Source: Clostridium_AF sediminicola (GTDB lineage Bacteria > Bacillota > Clostridia > Clostridiales > Clostridiaceae). Taken from it: DNA of 64,000 bases. Where the stretch lies: assembly GCF_050402865.1 (NCBI RefSeq), contig NZ_BAABMF010000009.1, forward strand, positions 62,001-126,000. The letters are read 5' to 3'. The notes beneath the pieces are model-generated. The model did not search any database. It had not been told where the DNA came from and saw only the letters and a list, made by a program, of their open reading frames with translations. A program made the position numbers and the translations under genes. Below, piece by piece: positions 63,142-64,000 of the stretch (position 1 is its first letter; every line of letters begins with the position of its first letter).

Positions 63142-64000
63142 ATGGTTAGCGAAAATATGTTATTACAAATTTTTAATGAAGAAACCAGTGGCAAGAATTA
63201 TGCAAAAGGGCAAAGGGTTCTCAATAATGACCTGATTTCTTCGTTGAATATAACTAGTGAAGATAATTTTATTTGTATAGATGGGAATGTTATTTCAGAA
63301 AATCTTTTTAATGAATATCATACAAAAATTGAGATGGATTGGGACAAAAAAAGTATTTTTTCTACTTACTGCAGTTGTTTAGATTATGAAAAGAATGAGT
63401 TTAAGAAAAGTAATTATTGTTGCAAGCATTTAGTTGCTACATTTTACAAAGCTTTGAGTGATTTAGTTGAACATCCCCTTTTAAAAAATGAAGATATCTC
63501 TGAAAATAGTATATTTCAAAATAGAAATAATGTTTTGTCAATGCTTCTAGGGGAAGGAATAGATAAAAATAAAGATGAAATTAAAATAGAGGTTTATATT
63601 AATAAAAGTTTGTGGGATGATAAAATTTCAGCAAATTTCAAAATAGGATTAAAATCTATGAGTGCTAGAAGTCTTTATATTTTGAAGGATATAGAGCATT
63701 TTTTAGTATCTTATCATAATAAATTTCCTATTAAATATAGTAAGAACTTCACTTTTAATATCCAGAATCTAAGGCTAAGTTTGAAGGATAGGAGACTTAT
63801 AGATTTTATTGAGACGCTAAGAGAGATGAGCGGAGGGGAAAAGTCTTTTAATAGACATAAAGAGAAATATTTAAATGGAAAGAATGTTTTTATCCCTAGT
63901 TATTTAGTTAGGGAATTTTTTGACGTTATTAATAATCATAGAGTATATTTGAGCGAGGGCTTTTTTTCAAGAGATGTAGATACTGAGATTTTATATGAGT
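63142..64000 (+). CDS. SWIM zinc-finger protein, probable SNF2-type helicase N-terminus (cut by window edge)
   Basis: I translated 286 codons to the window end. A SWIM motif CxCx(n)CxH is present: CSC, then YCCKH with K before H. The following 200 residues resemble the SNF2 helicase-associated domain of Firmicutes, for example KISANFKIGLKSMSARSLYI. Full-length members are over 1000 residues with a C-terminal DEAD/SNF2 ATPase. No helicase motif is visible within the window, so the assignment rests on the N-terminus. The SD AGGGAG is 5 bases before the ATG. Confidence 0.8.
   Translation, partial: MVSENMLLQIFNEETSGKNYAKGQRVLNNDLISSLNITSEDNFICIDGNVISENLFNEYHTKIEMDWDKKSIFSTYCSCLDYEKNEFKKSNYCCKHLVATFYKALSDLVEHPLLKNEDISENSIFQNRNNVLSMLLGEGIDKNKDEIKIEVYINKSLWDDKISANFKIGLKSMSARSLYILKDIEHFLVSYHNKFPIKYSKNFTFNIQNLRLSLKDRRLIDFIETLREMSGGEKSFNRHKEKYLNGKNVFIPSYLVREFFDVINNHRVYLSEGFFSRDVDTEILYE

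Overview
The window is AT-rich Gram-positive DNA with purine-rich Shine-Dalgarno sequences and many intrinsic terminators. It carries YesM/YesN-type sensor and regulator pairs, HelD, VanW and a cobalamin riboswitch. This fits an anaerobic low-GC Firmicute of the Clostridia, probably Clostridium-like. I saw no rRNA, tRNA, CRISPR array or transposase gene. A gene is cut at each edge: a sigma-54 activator at the left and a SWIM/SNF2-type protein at the right.

Region 1 to 16.8 kb. A sigma-54 regulator and a variant URO-D-family protein lie on the minus strand. Divergent from them runs a long plus-strand block: an AraC regulator, a YesN/YesM two-component system, a CUT1 sugar transporter without its own ATPase, a PLP-dependent C-S lyase-type enzyme, a xylose-isomerase-like TIM barrel, two Gfo/Idh/MocA oxidoreductases, a PepV-like dipeptidase and an M17 aminopeptidase, closed by a terminator. 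There is no glycosidase and no sugar kinase. My reading is an oxidative route for an imported sugar conjugate, possibly one with a thiol or amino acid part. This is the best candidate here for an undescribed pathway.

Region 16.8 to 30 kb. Housekeeping genes (VanW, RlmD) are followed by a small accessory island. It holds a DUF3990-like gene (possible ADP-ribosyltransferase fold) with an overlapping partner, and a decayed RHS/YD-repeat gene interrupted by a 201-bp element with inverted ends. A minus-strand signalling trio comes next (diguanylate cyclase, stand-alone receiver, CheC-like phosphatase). Then come HelD, an ECF sigma/anti-sigma pair, an ArAE-type membrane protein and a small orphan protein.

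Region 30 to 42 kb. An MBL hydrolase, a CdaR regulator, a GntP permease, a TPR protein and glycerate kinase form a glycerate or sugar-acid operon. Next is a cobalamin riboswitch with its terminator, controlling a complete Opp/Nik-type ABC transporter and a methyltransferase, probably for cobalt or corrinoid-related uptake. A broken metallopeptidase gene follows.

Region 42 to 64 kb. A secreted helical repeat protein sits beside an OmpR-type two-component system. Then come a ferritin-like protein, a flavodoxin-like reductase preceded by a tiny membrane ORF, a 1242-residue LuxR-type ATPase regulator, a sigma region 2-only protein and a small coil protein. A second YesN/YesM pair adjoins an Rbs/Mgl-type sugar operon with two tandem binding proteins. 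A membrane-anchored YiiX-like papain-fold protein precedes the truncated SWIM protein.
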